This document shows, one piece after another, positions 23,782 through 24,608 of a stretch of DNA of 24,608 nucleotides. Where the stretch lies: contig JBEHYO010000051.1 in the NCBI GenBank assembly GCA_048498135.1, forward strand, positions 1 to 24,608, written 5' to 3'. The notes beneath the pieces were generated by a model. The model worked only from the letters and a program-made list of their open reading frames with translations. It had not been told where the DNA came from and ran no database searches. This DNA is from Dokdonella_A sp937902695. Lineage in GTDB: Bacteria > Pseudomonadota > Gammaproteobacteria > Xanthomonadales > Rhodanobacteraceae. The position numbers and the translations under genes are program-made. Within the stretch, counting starts at the first letter, position 1, and every line of letters begins with the position of its first letter.

Positions 23782-24608
23782 GCGAGATGCGCACCGCGCA
23801 TCTCGTCGACGGCAGCCTCTATGTCTGCCGCGCCTATTTCGCACCGATGCCGGACGTCGCCGGCGCCGACGGCGCCTCGGTCCTCGCGGTGCACGGCTTC
23901 ACGCGATTCCTGCTCGACCTGCTCGAACGCACGCGGCCTTCGCATATTGCGGTCGCGTTCGACGAATCGCTGACGACATCGTTCCGCAACGCGATCTATC
24001 CCGAATACAAGGCGCACCGCGAACCCGCTCCGCCGGAGCTGATGCGCCAGTTCGGCTTGTGCAAGGACGTCGCCGCCGCGCTCGGCGTCAAGGTGCTGGC
24101 CGATGCGCAGTACGAGGCCGACGACCTGATCGGCAGCGCGCTGATCGCGCTGCGCATGGAGGGCTTTCGTGGCGTGATCGTCTCGGCCGACAAGGATTTC
24201 GGACAGCTCATCGGCGAGCACGACGAGCAGTGGGATCCGCAGCGCAACCAGCGCTGGGATGCGCACGGCGTCAAGGCGCGCCTCGGCGTCAGGCCCGACC
24301 AGGTCGCGGACTACCTCGCGCTGACCGGCGACAGCGTCGACAACATCCCGGGCGTGCCCGGCATCGGGCCGAAAACCGCGGCGATCCTGCTGCATCACTA
24401 CGATACGCTCGAGGCATTGCTCGAACGCGCCGAGGAAGTCGCATTCCTGCGCACGCGCGGCGCGGCGGCGGCTTCGATGAAGCTGCGCGAGCATGCCGAA
24501 AGCGCGCGCCTTTCGAAGCTCCTGAGCGCGATCTCGCTGGATGCGCCGGTGCCGCTTTCGTCCGTCGACTACGCGCGCGGCGCGATCGATGCGGCGGCGA
24601 TCGACGCG
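23778..24608 (+). CDS. 5'-3' exonuclease, ExoIX / Pol I N-terminal-like (partial at 3' end)
   Basis: Flap-nuclease family enzyme related to the N-terminal domain of DNA polymerase I; the window contains 277 codons with no stop. Metal-binding acidic residues are visible: D11 (LVDGS), D62 (VAFDES), E113/D115/D116 (YEADDLIG), D138/D140 (SADKDF), and D185/D188 (TGDSVDNIPG). The arch segment YPEYKAHRE (74-82) and the helix-three-turn-helix GVPGIGPKTA follow. The gene starts within the nitroreductase stop (ATGA), so the two are coupled. A stand-alone exonuclease of 300-350 aa is most likely. A full pol I cannot be excluded from the sequence alone, because the 3' end is missing. Confidence 0.92.
   Translation, partial: MSEMRTAHLVDGSLYVCRAYFAPMPDVAGADGASVLAVHGFTRFLLDLLERTRPSHIAVAFDESLTTSFRNAIYPEYKAHREPAPPELMRQFGLCKDVAAALGVKVLADAQYEADDLIGSALIALRMEGFRGVIVSADKDFGQLIGEHDEQWDPQRNQRWDAHGVKARLGVRPDQVADYLALTGDSVDNIPGVPGIGPKTAAILLHHYDTLEALLERAEEVAFLRTRGAAAASMKLREHAESARLSKLLSAISLDAPVPLSSVDYARGAIDAAAIDA

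Overview
The window is GC-rich chromosomal DNA from a Gammaproteobacterium. Evidence is the gene order thrS-infC-rpmI-rplT-pheS-pheT, CCA-encoding tRNA genes, a split-alpha pntA1-pntA2-pntB set, and a stand-alone sufT. The overall look suggests the Xanthomonadales/Rhodanobacteraceae neighbourhood, but that placement is inferred from gene content and style, not from a search.

Layout. 1-6316 (minus strand): translation operon thrS, infC (ATC start), rpmI, rplT, pheS, pheT (3' end outside the window), with a promoter and attenuator-like leader before thrS, a terminator plus nested hairpins between rplT and pheS, and two ~80-bp palindromic repeats flanking pheS. 6489-10065 (plus): secreted BON-domain protein with a strong terminator, EF-hand lipoprotein, soluble PAS-PAS hybrid histidine kinase, and a two-gene unit of small proteins (82 aa coiled coil, 38 aa membrane peptide). 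10145-12444 (minus): tRNA-Val(GAC) and uvrB. 12580-13287 (plus): FimT/GspH-type pseudopilin and tRNA-Asn(GTT). 13293-14044 (minus): DoxX-family protein preceded by a ~265-nt multi-hairpin noncoding region that ends in a strong intrinsic terminator. This is the best candidate for an undescribed element. 14103-14141 holds a pair of identical palindromes. 14203-16826 (minus): small membrane protein, sufT, MocR/PdxR-type regulator, the last divergent from a flavin-reductase-like PNPOx-fold gene and a GNAT acetyltransferase (16919-18060, plus). 18141-18593 (plus): four-helix membrane protein of unknown role. 18604-23079 (minus): pntA1, a GxxExxY cassette, pntA2, pntB and an acyltransferase-3 gene. 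23218-24608 (plus): nitroreductase overlapping a 5'-3' exonuclease that runs off the window.

How the genes work together. The left part makes translation initiation factor, ribosomal proteins and two aminoacyl-tRNA synthetases. The Pnt proteins form the proton-translocating transhydrogenase that makes NADPH. Their operon has been invaded by a ~455-bp unit with inverted 9-bp-repeat ends and a frameshifted GxxExxY (PD-(D/E)XK-like) gene. The MocR/PNPOx/GNAT set looks like a small regulated metabolic or detoxification locus. No CRISPR array, prophage or complete insertion sequence was seen.
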